From NCBI GenBank assembly GCA_047600785.1, contig JASGKH010000002.1:1674001-1738000 (forward strand): 64,000 nt of DNA. The letters are read 5' to 3'. Below are positions 43,756 to 52,994 of the stretch, in pieces. The notes beneath the pieces were generated by a model that ran no database searches, had not been told where the DNA came from, and worked only from the letters and a program-made list of their open reading frames with translations. Position 1 is the first letter of the stretch. The number at the start of each line of letters is the position of its first letter. This DNA is from Breznakibacter sp047600785 (GTDB taxonomy: Bacteria; Bacteroidota; Bacteroidia; Bacteroidales; Marinilabiliaceae). Both the position numbers and the translations under genes were made by a program.

Positions 43756-45564
43756 TTATTCGTTGTCGCTTGACTTTTTTTCGTTCGCTTCCATTTGGTC
43801 TTTCAAAGCCACCAAATCGCTAATATCCCCAAAGGTAGTTTTTTCAACATTCTCTTTCACCTTTTTGATCGCTTTTTTGGTGGTTTTTACCTGAGCTTTT
43901 TTCTCTGCCAGTTCGGTCGCTTTTTTATCGTCTTCAAAAATCCTTGAATGAGAAAGGATTATACGCTTAGAAGATTTGTTGAATTCGATGACTTTGAACT
44001 CAAGTTTCTCGTCAACCTTAGCTTGGCTACCGTCCTCTTTTACCAGATGGCGTGGAGTCGCAAAACCTTCAACACCGTAAGGAAGAGCGATGACTGCTCC
44101 TTTGTCGAACAACTCGACAATGGTTCCTTCGTGGATAGAATCTACCGAGAAAATGGTCTCGAACACATCCCATGGATTTTCCTCCAATTGTTTGTGTCCA
44201 AGGCTCAAACGACGATTTTCTTTGTCGATTTCGAGAACCATTACCTCAATTGGCTCACCGATCGATGTAAACTCGGCAGGGTGTTTGATTTTTTTGGTCC
44301 AGCTCAAGTCCGAGATATGGATCAAGCCATCAATGCCTTCTTCGATTTCCACAAACACACCAAAGTTGGTGAAATTGCGGACGGTTGCTTTGTGCTTGGA
44401 ACCTACGGCATACTTGCTCTCGATGTTTTCCCATGGATCTTGTTTCATTTGCTTGATACCCAACGACATTTTTCGTTCGTCACGATCAAGGGTCAAGATA
44501 ACGGCTTCCACCTCGTCACCCACGTGCAAGAAGTCCTGAGCACTTCTCAGGTGCTGCGACCAGCTCATTTCCGAAACGTGGATCAGGCCTTCTACACCAG
44601 GGGCAATTTCTACGAATGCTCCATAATCGGCCATCACCACCACTTTGCCTTTCACGGTATCGCCTACTTTAAGCTCGGCGCTCAACGCATCCCAAGGATG
44701 GGCAGTCAGCTGTTTCAAACCAAGGGCGATACGTTTTTTCTCGTCATCGAAGTCGAGGATCACTACGTTCAATTTCTGATCAAGTTGAACAATCTCTTCC
44801 GGATGGGTAACACGGCCCCAAGAAAGGTCGGTAATGTGGATCAAACCGTCTACGCCGCCCAAATCAATGAACACCCCGTAGGAAGTGATATTTTTAACGG
44901 TACCCTCAAGTACTTGACCTTTTTCAAGTTTAGAGATAATGTCTTTTTTCTGTTGTTCAAGTTCGGCTTCGATAAGCGCTTTGTGCGAAACAACCACGTT
45001 TTTGAATTCGGGGTTGATCTTAACCACTTTGAACTCCATGGTCTTGCCCACATACATGTCATAGTCGCGGATGGGCTTCACGTCGATTTGGCTACCTGGC
45101 AAGAAAGCCTCTATGCCGAACACATCGACAATCATACCCCCTTTGGTGCGGCACTTGATGTAGCCTTTAATGACTTCATCGCGCTCAAGGGCTTCGTTCA
45201 CCCGATCCCAAGAACGGAGTGCGCGTGCTTTTTTGTGCGAAAGGACCAACTGTCCTTTTTTATCTTCCTGGCTTTCAACGTAAACCTCTACCTTGTCGCC
45301 AATTTTAAGATCAGGGTTGTAACGGAACTCGTTACGGCTAACGATCCCGTCGGATTTAAACCCAATGTTGATCACAACTTCACGCTTGTTCAGCGCGATC
45401 ACTTCACCTTCCAAAACTTCTTTCTCCGAGATGGTCGAAAGGGTTTTGTCATACATTTGCTCAAGCTCTTCTTTGGTTGCGGTAACACCAGCAACCACGC
45501 CTTGTTCGTAACTATCCCAATCGAAATCCGCATCGGGAGTAACAGCGATTTGATTTTTAGTCAT
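43756..45564 (-). CDS. rpsA: 30S ribosomal protein S1
   Basis: 602 residues with six S1/OB-fold RNA-binding repeats, seen as repeated G-V-x-x-F-x-x-L/I-x-G and VDGLIHISDLSW-type segments (for example VDGLIHITDLSWGRV, VEGLIHVSEMSWSQHL and IDGLIHISDLSWTKKI). It has an N-terminal extension and a C-terminal charged tail (Lys/Glu rich, about 545-602). It binds mRNA and helps load it on the 30S subunit, which matters in a phylum with weak Shine-Dalgarno sites. It is the first gene of the rpsA-STAS-rnz unit. Promoter box TACCTTTG lies at 45623-45630. Confidence 0.98.
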   Translation of the reverse strand: MTKNQIAVTPDADFDWDSYEQGVVAGVTATKEELEQMYDKTLSTISEKEVLEGEVIALNKREVVINIGFKSDGIVSRNEFRYNPDLKIGDKVEVYVESQEDKKGQLVLSHKKARALRSWDRVNEALERDEVIKGYIKCRTKGGMIVDVFGIEAFLPGSQIDVKPIRDYDMYVGKTMEFKVVKINPEFKNVVVSHKALIEAELEQQKKDIISKLEKGQVLEGTVKNITSYGVFIDLGGVDGLIHITDLSWGRVTHPEEIVQLDQKLNVVILDFDDEKKRIALGLKQLTAHPWDALSAELKVGDTVKGKVVVMADYGAFVEIAPGVEGLIHVSEMSWSQHLRSAQDFLHVGDEVEAVILTLDRDERKMSLGIKQMKQDPWENIESKYAVGSKHKATVRNFTNFGVFVEIEEGIDGLIHISDLSWTKKIKHPAEFTSIGEPIEVMVLEIDKENRRLSLGHKQLEENPWDVFETIFSVDSIHEGTIVELFDKGAVIALPYGVEGFATPRHLVKEDGSQAKVDEKLEFKVIEFNKSSKRIILSHSRIFEDDKKATELAEKKAQVKTTKKAIKKVKENVEKTTFGDISDLVALKDQMEANEKKSSDNE

Positions 45565-45622
45565 TTAATTTAAACTTTAAAACTTAACTAGTTGGTTAGA
45601 CATTATTTTGAAAAAACCGCCG

Positions 45623-45653
45623 CAAAGGTATCAACTTTTTCAATTGATGGAAA
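45623..45653 (-). promoter_or_regulatory. Promoter of rpsA
   Basis: On the minus strand TTTC (45650-45653), 19 bp, TACCTTTG (45623-45630): correct spacing with one mismatch in the -33 box. Leader of about 50 nt. Confidence 0.6.
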
Positions 45654-45761
45654 TAGAGCCCTTTAAAAATATTTTGAAACCAACAGAAAAAAACGACAAA
45701 CCCAGGTATCTGCCAATTATATTTTAATTTTCAAACAGTTATTAACAATCCGGCTTATCGG

Positions 45762-45809
45762 AATTTTAGTTAACTTAAGCTAACCGAAAACTAAAATTTC
45801 CTAATTTTG
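45762..45809 (+). promoter_or_regulatory. Inverted repeat plus promoter box before ugd
   Basis: A 10-bp perfect inverted repeat (45762-45771 and 45789-45798) ends 3 bp before TAATTTTG (45802-45809). Its position over the -33 area makes it a candidate operator for the ugd operon. Lack of a T-run argues against a terminator. Confidence 0.4.
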
Positions 45810-45921
45810 GTCTTTTTACTTTTCATTTGCCATATTTGTGCAGTTTTTAGCTGAAAAATACCAGAATGTTTTAAGCAAAAGGTAAAATCCTAACAGTAGT
45901 AAATCACCTCTTAAAAAAACC

Positions 45922-47253
45922 ATGAAAATTTCAATCGTAGGAACAGGGTATGTTGGATTGGTCACTGGCACTTGTTTTGCCGACACAGGTATTAACGTGA
46001 CTTGCATCGACATTGACGAAAACAAGATCAACAAGTTACGAAACGGGGTGATCCCCATTTATGAACCGGGTCTTGAACAATTGGTCGAAAAAAATGCATC
46101 CAGCGGAAGATTGGACTTTTCAACCAGTTTAAAAGAGTCGATCGATAAATGCGAACTGGTGTTTATTGCCGTGGGGACACCTCCCGGGGAAGACGGCAGT
46201 GCCGACCTGAGACACGTCATTGAAGTTGCCCGCCAAATCGGCCGCCATATGACCGACTATTTAGTCGTGGTAACAAAAAGTACCGTACCCATCGGAACCG
46301 CCCAAAAGGTAAAGGCCGCAATCAAGGATGAACTGGAAAAGCGCGGGTCGGGCATTGAGTTCGATGTGGCATCGAATCCCGAATTCCTGAAAGAGGGCAA
46401 CGCCATTGACGATTTTTTAAAACCCGACAGGATCGTGGTAGGAACTGAGTCTGAGCGTGCCGAAAAAGTGTTGCGAAAACTCTACAAGCCTTTCCTGTTA
46501 AACGGGCACCCGATCCTTTTCATGGACATCCCCTCGGCCGAAATGACCAAATATGCCGCCAATGCGATGTTGGCCACCAAAATCAGTTTCATAAACGACA
46601 TGGCCAACCTTTGTGAGTTGGTAGGTGCCGACATTTCGATGGTACGTCAGGGCATAGGGAGTGATTCGCGCATCGGCAACAAATTTATTTATGCAGGTGC
46701 GGGATATGGCGGTTCGTGTTTCCCGAAGGACGTGAAGGCCGTAATAAAAACCGCCGAGCTTTACGGTTATCCTTTGCGATTGCTCAAAGCAGTCGAAGAT
46801 GTGAACGAAGACCAGAAGAAGATCATCCTGCAAAAAGTAAGATCGTATTTTAAAAACCATTTGGAAGGGAAGACCATTGCCATTTGGGGACTTTCTTTCA
46901 AGCCACATACCGATGATATGCGCGAAGCACCATCCATTGTCATCATCAACGGTTTACTTGAGGCCGGTGCCAAAGTAAAAGCTTTCGACCCCGTGGCCAC
47001 CAACGAGGCCAGGCACATTTTCGGCAACAAAATAGAATACGGTACCGATCCGTACGATGTGCTGATTGATGCCGATGCACTGATTCTCATTACCGAATGG
47101 CCCGAGTTCCGCCAATTGAACTACAAGGTAGTGGAAAAACTGCTTAAGCACAGAGTAATTTTCGACGGACGCAACATATACGACATGGGCGAAATGACCG
47201 AAAACGGATTTGAATACCATGGGATCGGCCGTTCGAACGTTGTGAAACACTAG
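45922..47253 (+). CDS. ugd: UDP-glucose 6-dehydrogenase
   Basis: Oxidises UDP-glucose to UDP-glucuronate with two NAD+. The 443 residues show an N-terminal Rossmann fold (SIVGTGYVGLVTGTCFAD), KSTVPIGT, NPEFLKEGNAI, and the active-site Cys 266 in YGGSCFPKD, then the UDP-binding C-terminal domain. It is the first gene of a nucleotide-sugar series and is 16 bp before the UDP-xylose synthase gene, which uses its product. The pathway is therefore UDP-glucose to UDP-glucuronate to UDP-xylose, for surface polysaccharide or glycolipid. Confidence 0.97.
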   Translation: MKISIVGTGYVGLVTGTCFADTGINVTCIDIDENKINKLRNGVIPIYEPGLEQLVEKNASSGRLDFSTSLKESIDKCELVFIAVGTPPGEDGSADLRHVIEVARQIGRHMTDYLVVVTKSTVPIGTAQKVKAAIKDELEKRGSGIEFDVASNPEFLKEGNAIDDFLKPDRIVVGTESERAEKVLRKLYKPFLLNGHPILFMDIPSAEMTKYAANAMLATKISFINDMANLCELVGADISMVRQGIGSDSRIGNKFIYAGAGYGGSCFPKDVKAVIKTAELYGYPLRLLKAVEDVNEDQKKIILQKVRSYFKNHLEGKTIAIWGLSFKPHTDDMREAPSIVIINGLLEAGAKVKAFDPVATNEARHIFGNKIEYGTDPYDVLIDADALILITEWPEFRQLNYKVVEKLLKHRVIFDGRNIYDMGEMTENGFEYHGIGRSNVVKH

Positions 47254-47269
47254 CCCCTATTTATGTAAA

Positions 47270-48217
47270 ATGAAAAGAATATTAGTGACCGGAGGTGCAG
47301 GTTTTATTGGGTCGCACCTATGTGAACGACTATTGGATGAAGGCAACGATGTGATTTGTTTGGACAACTATTTCACAGGAAGCAAAAAAAACATCGTGCA
47401 CCTGCTCGATAGTCCCTTCTTTGAATTGGTGAGGCATGACGTGACTCATCCATACTTTGCCGAAGTCGACGAAATATACAATCTGGCCTGCCCCGCATCT
47501 CCGGTGCATTATCAGTATAATCCCATCAAGACCATTAAAACGTCGGTGATGGGAGCGGTAAACATGCTGGGATTGGCCAAACGCATCAAGGCAAAAATAC
47601 TTCAGGCATCGACCAGCGAAGTATATGGCGACCCAGAAATACACCCACAGCCCGAAAGCTATTGGGGCAACGTCAACCCCATCGGCATCCGTTCGTGCTA
47701 TGATGAAGGAAAGCGTTGTGCCGAAAGCCTCTTCTTGAATTACCATCGCCAAAACGGGGTGAAGATCAAGGTCATCCGTATATTCAACACTTACGGGCCC
47801 AGAATGAACCCTAACGATGGACGTGTGGTCTCCAATTTCATAGTACAAGCTTTGAAAGGTGAAGACATTACAATCTTTGGCGACGGGACCCAAACGCGTA
47901 GTTTCCAATATGTGGATGACCTATTGGAGGGTATGTGCCGGATGATGGGTACAAAAGACGAATTCGTCGGTCCCATCAACATTGGCAATCCCAATGAATT
48001 TACCATGTTGGAGCTGGCACAAACGATAATCGAACTAACCGGCACAAAGTCGAAAATCGTTTACATGCCGTTACCCGCCGACGATCCTGCCCAGCGACGT
48101 CCGGACATCGACCTGGCCCAGAGGGAACTCAACAACTGGGAACCCCAAATACAACTACGTGAAGGATTGGCAAAAACCATATCCTACTTCGACGAATTAC
48201 TGAAAAAGGAATTATAG
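47270..48217 (+). CDS. UDP-glucuronate decarboxylase (UDP-xylose synthase)
   Basis: A 315-residue short-chain dehydrogenase/reductase with the NAD loop GGAGFIGSHLCERL, LACPASPVHYQYNPIKTIKT (typical of UXS), the catalytic pair Y-x3-K in CYDEGKR, and IFNTYGPRMNPNDGRVVSNF. It converts UDP-glucuronate to UDP-xylose and CO2. Sequence and length match UXS more than UDP-glucose 4-epimerase or dTDP-glucose dehydratase. Its substrate is supplied by the gene just upstream. Confidence 0.93.
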   Translation: MKRILVTGGAGFIGSHLCERLLDEGNDVICLDNYFTGSKKNIVHLLDSPFFELVRHDVTHPYFAEVDEIYNLACPASPVHYQYNPIKTIKTSVMGAVNMLGLAKRIKAKILQASTSEVYGDPEIHPQPESYWGNVNPIGIRSCYDEGKRCAESLFLNYHRQNGVKIKVIRIFNTYGPRMNPNDGRVVSNFIVQALKGEDITIFGDGTQTRSFQYVDDLLEGMCRMMGTKDEFVGPINIGNPNEFTMLELAQTIIELTGTKSKIVYMPLPADDPAQRRPDIDLAQRELNNWEPQIQLREGLAKTISYFDELLKKEL

Positions 48218-48254
48218 ACCAGCATCCAAATCCATCACGAAAGCCATATTCCCA

Positions 48255-49151
48255 ATGGAAAAACAAACAGTGACACAAACCAAAGGCATTATTTTGGCAG
48301 GAGGTTCGGGAACAAGACTTTACCCTGTTACCAAAAGCATTTCGAAGCAAATCATCCCGGTTTATGACAAACCAATGATCTATTATCCGCTATCGGTCCT
48401 GATGCTCTCAGGCATACGGGACATCCTGATCATTTCCACTCCCACCGATTTGCCGTTGTACAAAAAACTATTCGGTGCCGGGGACCAGTTGGGGCTCCGT
48501 ATTGAATATGCAGAACAACCTTCGCCAGATGGTCTGGCCCAGGCATTTTTGATCGGTGAAGCGTTTATCGGCAATGATAACGTATGTTTGGTTCTCGGCG
48601 ACAATATATTTTACGGTTACGAATTCAGCCGTATTTTAAGCGAAGCAGTGGCCCAACAAGACGGAGCAGTGGTTTTTGGTTATTATGTAGATGACCCGGA
48701 ACGTTACGGCGTGGCCGAATTCGACGCCAGCGGAAAAGTCCTAAGCATTGAAGAAAAACCCCAAGCCCCTAAATCGAATTATGCCGTAACAGGGCTCTAT
48801 TTTTACAGCAACGACGTGGTGACCAAAGCCAAGTCATTGAGACCATCAGCCCGCGGCGAGTTGGAGATTACCGACCTTAACCGTCTATACCTTGAAGAAG
48901 GGCGTTTGAACGTAAAACTGCTTGGCCGCGGCATGGCATGGCTCGACACAGGCACGCACGATAGTCTATTACAGGCAGCCAATTTCATTTCGACCATCCA
49001 GAACCGTCAGGGACTGAAAGTTGCCTGTATTGAAGAAATTGCTTATAAAAAGGGGTTCATCGATAAGGCACAACTGTTGAAACTGGCCGAAACCCTGAAC
49101 AAGAACGAATATGGACAGTATTTAATCAAGATTGCCACCCACGAATCGTGA
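48255..49151 (+). CDS. rfbA: Glucose-1-phosphate thymidylyltransferase
   Basis: Makes dTDP-glucose from dTTP and glucose 1-phosphate. It has 298 residues, with the nucleotidyltransferase signature GIILAGGSGTRLYPVTK, KQIIPVYDKPMIYYPLS, LGDNIFYG (metal Asp), EEKPQAPKSNYAVTG and the C-terminal LDTGTHDSLLQAANF. Start ATG at 48255. Its stop overlaps the possible GTG at 49148, but the next ATG is at 49172. The dTDP-rhamnose genes rfbB and rfbD are not in the window. Confidence 0.96.
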   Translation: MEKQTVTQTKGIILAGGSGTRLYPVTKSISKQIIPVYDKPMIYYPLSVLMLSGIRDILIISTPTDLPLYKKLFGAGDQLGLRIEYAEQPSPDGLAQAFLIGEAFIGNDNVCLVLGDNIFYGYEFSRILSEAVAQQDGAVVFGYYVDDPERYGVAEFDASGKVLSIEEKPQAPKSNYAVTGLYFYSNDVVTKAKSLRPSARGELEITDLNRLYLEEGRLNVKLLGRGMAWLDTGTHDSLLQAANFISTIQNRQGLKVACIEEIAYKKGFIDKAQLLKLAETLNKNEYGQYLIKIATHES

Positions 49152-49171
49152 TTTTGAACATTACCCGAACA

Positions 49172-49738
49172 ATGGAGATACAAACAACCAGTATAGAAGG
49201 ATTATTGATCATCAAGCCCAAATTTTTCAACGACAAAAGAGGTTTCTTTTTCGAGGGTTTTAATGCGCAACGTTACGCCGATGCAGGAATTACCGACCAC
49301 TTTGTGCAAGATAACTTTTCATTGTCGCAGTACGGTGTCATCAGAGGCTTGCATTATCAATTGGCTCCCTTTGCCCAATCAAAGTTGGTACAAGTCATAA
49401 AGGGGAAAGTACTCGATGTGGCAGTGGACATCCGCAAAGGATCGCCTACTTTCGGCAAATACGAAACCGTGGAACTCTCCGACGAAAACCGTTGGCAGTT
49501 TTACATTCCCCGTGGTTTTGCACATGGCTTTTCGGTATTGAGCGAAGAGGCGCTTTTCCATTACAAATGCGACAATTACTACAATCCGCAATCGGAAAGG
49601 GGTATCATATACAACGATCCCGGCCTGTCGATTGACTGGATGCTGCCAGAAGGTAAAGCCGTCGTATCGCCCAAAGATTGTGTGTTACCGTTACTGGCCG
49701 AAGCCGAGATAAATTTTCACCACCACACAAACTATTAA
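49172..49738 (+). CDS. rfbC: dTDP-4-dehydrorhamnose 3,5-epimerase
   Basis: Epimerises dTDP-4-keto-6-deoxyglucose at C3 and C5, a cupin fold. The protein (188 residues from ATG 49172; a GTG at 49148 gives 196) shows FFEGFNAQRYADAG, VQDNFSLSQYGVIRGLHYQ with the catalytic His, GKVLDVAVDIRKGSPTFGKY, and FYIPRGFAHGFSVLSEEA with the second His motif. Normal length is about 180. It follows rfbA by 20 bp, implying cotranscription. Confidence 0.95.
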   Translation: MEIQTTSIEGLLIIKPKFFNDKRGFFFEGFNAQRYADAGITDHFVQDNFSLSQYGVIRGLHYQLAPFAQSKLVQVIKGKVLDVAVDIRKGSPTFGKYETVELSDENRWQFYIPRGFAHGFSVLSEEALFHYKCDNYYNPQSERGIIYNDPGLSIDWMLPEGKAVVSPKDCVLPLLAEAEINFHHHTNY

Positions 49739-49760
49739 CAAAATACACAAACAAATACAC

Positions 49761-51509
49761 ATGAGTACGAACGATTTATTGGAGAAAGTGGTCAAAAGGG
49801 CCAATATTTGGCTGGAAGGAAGCTACGACGAAAAGACAAAAAGCCAGGTAAAAGCCCTTTTGGAAAACAGTGATAAGACCAATCTGATCGATGCCTTTTA
49901 TCAAGACCTGGAATTTGGCACCGGCGGGTTGCGTGGGATCATGGGCGCAGGCACCAACCGCATGAACATCTATACCGTTGGGGCAGCCACCCAGGGCCTT
50001 GCCAACTATCTGAAAAAGGAATTTGCGGCGTTGCCCGAGATCAAAGTCGTGATCGGTTACGATTGCCGCAACAACAGCAAGTTATTTGCGCAATCGGTTG
50101 CCGATATTTTTTCGGCAAACGGTATCAAAGCATACCTTTTTGAAGATCTGCGCCCCACTCCCGAAGTATCGTTCGCCATCAGGCATTTAGGTTGTCAGAG
50201 TGGCGTGGTCATCACCGCCTCACACAATCCGAAAGAATATAACGGCTACAAAGCATATTGGAACGACGGGGCCCAAATTATTGCTCCCCATGACAAAAAC
50301 ATCATCTCCGAAGTCAATAAAATCCAAACGGTTGAAGAAATTAACTTCGAGAAGAACAACAAGTTAATTGAGATACTGGGCACCGAAATGGATGAATTAT
50401 TTCTGGAACAGGTAAAGACTAATTCCCTTGCCCCCGATGTGGTTAAACGCCAGAAAGACCTTAAAATCGTTTACACCCCCATACACGGCACCGGAGTAAA
50501 AATGGTTCCCGACGCGTTGAAAAGAATTGGTTTTGAAAATATCATCCCCGTTCCCGAACAAAACGTAGTAAGCGGCGATTTTCCCACTGTGGTTTCTCCA
50601 AACCCGGAAGAACCTGCCGCCATGGAAATGGCCGTAAAAAAAGCCATTGAAACCAATGCAGACATCGTCATGGCCTCTGACCCCGACTCGGACCGTTTGG
50701 GTATTGCCATCAAAAACGACAAAGGCGAATTTGTGCTTGTCAATGGCAACCAAACCGCCGTACTGCTAACCTGGTACATGCTCAAAAAGTGGAAAGAAAA
50801 CGGAATGCTTACCGGAAAGGAGTTCATTGTCAAAACCATTGTTACTTCTGAAATTTTGAAAGATATCGCCATAAAGAACGGTGTGGGATATTTTGATGTG
50901 TACACTGGCTTCAAATGGATTGCCGGAATTATCCGTGAACTCGAAGGCAAACAAAAATACATCTGCGGCGGAGAGGAAAGCTATGGCTTTTTGCCCGGCG
51001 ATTACGTACGCGACAAAGATGCAGTAGGAGCCATTGCCATGATGGCCGAAATAGCGGCCTGGGCCAAAGATAACGGCAAAACCGTTTACCAGCTGATGCA
51101 GGATATTTACCTCGAGTACGGGTTCTCGAAAGAGCGTATGAAATATGTGGTTCGCCAAGGCCAACAAGGCGCTGCCGAAATCAAGGCAATTATGGAAAAG
51201 CTGCGCCAGAACCCACCGGTGGTTTTGGGCGGTTCCAAACTGGCCGTTATCAAGGACTATCTTTCGTTGAAAGCCACCCACAAAACCAATGGCGAAATTA
51301 CGCCCATTGCGTTGCCGGTAACCTCGGACGTACTACAGTTCTTCACAGAAGATGGTTCCAAGATTTCGGTACGCCCATCGGGAACGGAACCGAAAATCAA
51401 ATTCTATTTCGAAGTGAAATATCCGGTAAAGGATCGTTCGGAATGGGACGAGGCCAACCAAAAAGCAGATGCCCGCATTGAGGCCATGATGAAGGATATG
51501 GGTCTGTAA
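49761..51509 (+). CDS. Phosphoglucomutase/phosphomannomutase family protein
   Basis: Alpha-D-phosphohexomutase, 582 residues, the long PgcA-like type of Bacteroidota. The phosphoserine is S154 in ITASHNPKEYNGYKAY, the metal loop is DPDSDRLGIA, the sugar loop GGEESYGFLPG, and the phosphate loop VRPSGTEPKIK. It interconverts sugar 6- and 1-phosphates, feeding glucose 1-phosphate to rfbA upstream and to UDP-glucose. It starts 22 bp after rfbC and ends at a strong bidirectional terminator. Confidence 0.96.
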   Translation: MSTNDLLEKVVKRANIWLEGSYDEKTKSQVKALLENSDKTNLIDAFYQDLEFGTGGLRGIMGAGTNRMNIYTVGAATQGLANYLKKEFAALPEIKVVIGYDCRNNSKLFAQSVADIFSANGIKAYLFEDLRPTPEVSFAIRHLGCQSGVVITASHNPKEYNGYKAYWNDGAQIIAPHDKNIISEVNKIQTVEEINFEKNNKLIEILGTEMDELFLEQVKTNSLAPDVVKRQKDLKIVYTPIHGTGVKMVPDALKRIGFENIIPVPEQNVVSGDFPTVVSPNPEEPAAMEMAVKKAIETNADIVMASDPDSDRLGIAIKNDKGEFVLVNGNQTAVLLTWYMLKKWKENGMLTGKEFIVKTIVTSEILKDIAIKNGVGYFDVYTGFKWIAGIIRELEGKQKYICGGEESYGFLPGDYVRDKDAVGAIAMMAEIAAWAKDNGKTVYQLMQDIYLEYGFSKERMKYVVRQGQQGAAEIKAIMEKLRQNPPVVLGGSKLAVIKDYLSLKATHKTNGEITPIALPVTSDVLQFFTEDGSKISVRPSGTEPKIKFYFEVKYPVKDRSEWDEANQKADARIEAMMKDMGL

Positions 51510-51531
51510 AATACAGTTTCAAAAAGATTCT

Positions 51532-51567
51532 ACAAAGACCAGATTCCCCAATCTGGTCTTTGTCTTT
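51532..51567. terminator. Bidirectional terminator between phosphohexomutase and RecD-like genes
   Basis: A perfect 12-bp stem AAAGACCAGATT/AATCTGGTCTTT (51534-51545 with 51550-51561), CCCC loop. T-rich tract on the plus side. It lies between two converging genes. Confidence 0.92.
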
Positions 51568-51569
51568 AT

Positions 51570-52994
51570 TCAATTCCCAAATTGGTCATCAGGAAAGTTG
51601 ACCAAATAAACCTTTTCCGTTGCCCGGGTAACGGCCGTATAAAGCCAACGCAAATACTCCACGCCTTTGTCGGCATCCGCGACCATGCCCTGGTCCACGA
51701 ACACCGCTTTCCATTGGCCGCCTTGAGATTTGTGGCACGTCATGGCATAAGCAAACTTCACCTGTAAAGCATTGAAATAGGGATCCTGCCGAATTTTATC
51801 AAACTGAGCTTTTTTACTCTTCTCATCCCTGTAATCGGCCATAACCGATTGGTAAAGAAACTCCTGCCCGGCTTGTGACAATGCAGGGGTTTCTGCCTGT
51901 AACGTGTCGAGAATAATTTTCACGTCGGCCTCGAAATACCCGTGTTCCACAAACCTCACCGTGATATTGGCAAACCTAAGGCCGTGCAACTCCTCGTATT
52001 TCCTTACTTTTACCACTTCGGCAATGTCTCCGTTGGCAATAAAATCGACTTCCTTGTTACCGGCCAGCCAAAAATAATTGTTTTTCACCACCAGTAACAA
52101 ATCGCCCGCAGTCAACTCCTCTTCCCTGAAAAGAATCGAATTTCTTATGCCCTTGTTATATAACACGGCGCGCTTATTACTGCGACAGACCACCATTGTC
52201 TCTTCCAGCCCGTATGTGTCAAAACATTGGGAAATGGCTTCGATTAGTTCACCTCCATTGATACGATGCATATCGTGACAATCGAGCACTGAAAATTTGG
52301 GTAATTCTGCATTTTTGTCAAAATCTCCGATGCTACGTCGCAACAAGGTCGCATTCTCCAGAATCCCGCTTTGGGCAGTTTGCCGAACCACATCGGTCAG
52401 CGTATATTCGTCTACCTCTACATTATAATGCTTTAGCACATTTTTGTCCAATGCAGGACTTTCGGCAAAGTTAACGGGAGGTAACTGGGCGGTATCGCCA
52501 ATCAGAATCAATTTGCAATTGTGTCCCTGAAAAACATAAGAAAAAAGATCATCAAGCAATCGTCCGCTACCAAACACCGATTGTTCCAAAACCGAATTGG
52601 CAATAAGCGAAGCCTCGTCAACAATAAATAACGTATCTTTATGAGTATTAAAATTCAACAGAAATGCTCCCATTCCGTCGGATGACGATTTTTGACGGTA
52701 AATTTTCCGATGGATGGTATAGGCAGGTTGCCCGGCAAACGAGCTCATTACTTTTGCAGCCCTTCCCGTTGGCGCCATCAATATGCTGGAAATCTTGAAT
52801 TGCGAAAGCGTTTTTACAAAAGCACTTACAACCGTCGTTTTCCCAGTCCCTGCAAAACCTTTAATAACCAATACCTTGTCCGACTCAGGGTAAGTAATGA
52901 AAGGCGCAAACGCATCGATCAACACTTTCTGGGAAGGTGTTGGCACATGCCCCAGATTTGACAGAACCATGGCCCTTATATGTTCCTCGACCAT
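51570..52994 (-). CDS. RecD-like ATP-dependent DNA helicase
   Basis: 474 residues from ATG 52994. SF1B helicase of the RecD/TraA/Pif1-like group: motif I IKGFAGTGKTTVV, motif II FIVDEASLI, motif III LILIGDTAQLPPV, later QAGQEFLYQ, motif V VKFAYAMTCHKSQGGQW and motif VI YTAVTRATEKVYLV. It is shorter than RecD (about 600), with only a short N-terminal domain, and there is no recB or recC nearby, so it is more like a solo RecD2/Pif1-type helicase in recombination or repair. The longer frame from 53102 adds 36 residues not of family type. It converges on the phosphohexomutase gene. Confidence 0.9.
   Translation of the reverse strand: MVEEHIRAMVLSNLGHVPTPSQKVLIDAFAPFITYPESDKVLVIKGFAGTGKTTVVSAFVKTLSQFKISSILMAPTGRAAKVMSSFAGQPAYTIHRKIYRQKSSSDGMGAFLLNFNTHKDTLFIVDEASLIANSVLEQSVFGSGRLLDDLFSYVFQGHNCKLILIGDTAQLPPVNFAESPALDKNVLKHYNVEVDEYTLTDVVRQTAQSGILENATLLRRSIGDFDKNAELPKFSVLDCHDMHRINGGELIEAISQCFDTYGLEETMVVCRSNKRAVLYNKGIRNSILFREEELTAGDLLLVVKNNYFWLAGNKEVDFIANGDIAEVVKVRKYEELHGLRFANITVRFVEHGYFEADVKIILDTLQAETPALSQAGQEFLYQSVMADYRDEKSKKAQFDKIRQDPYFNALQVKFAYAMTCHKSQGGQWKAVFVDQGMVADADKGVEYLRWLYTAVTRATEKVYLVNFPDDQFGN

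Larger units (their letters stand above)
45565..45921. other. Divergent intergenic region between rpsA and ugd
   Basis: A 357-bp AT-rich region. It holds the rpsA promoter (45623-45653 on the minus strand). On the plus strand it has a 10-bp perfect inverted repeat AATTTTAGTT/AACTAAAATT (45762-45771 with 45789-45798, 17-nt loop) and just after it TAATTTTG (45802-45809), a TAnnTTTG box for ugd. No coding sequence is seen. Confidence 0.6.

Noticed and set aside
43948..45573. A 541-codon open frame on the plus strand opposite rpsA
   Set aside because: It is the complement of a certain ribosomal protein S1 gene; the protein has no family resemblance and mirrors the S1 repeats.
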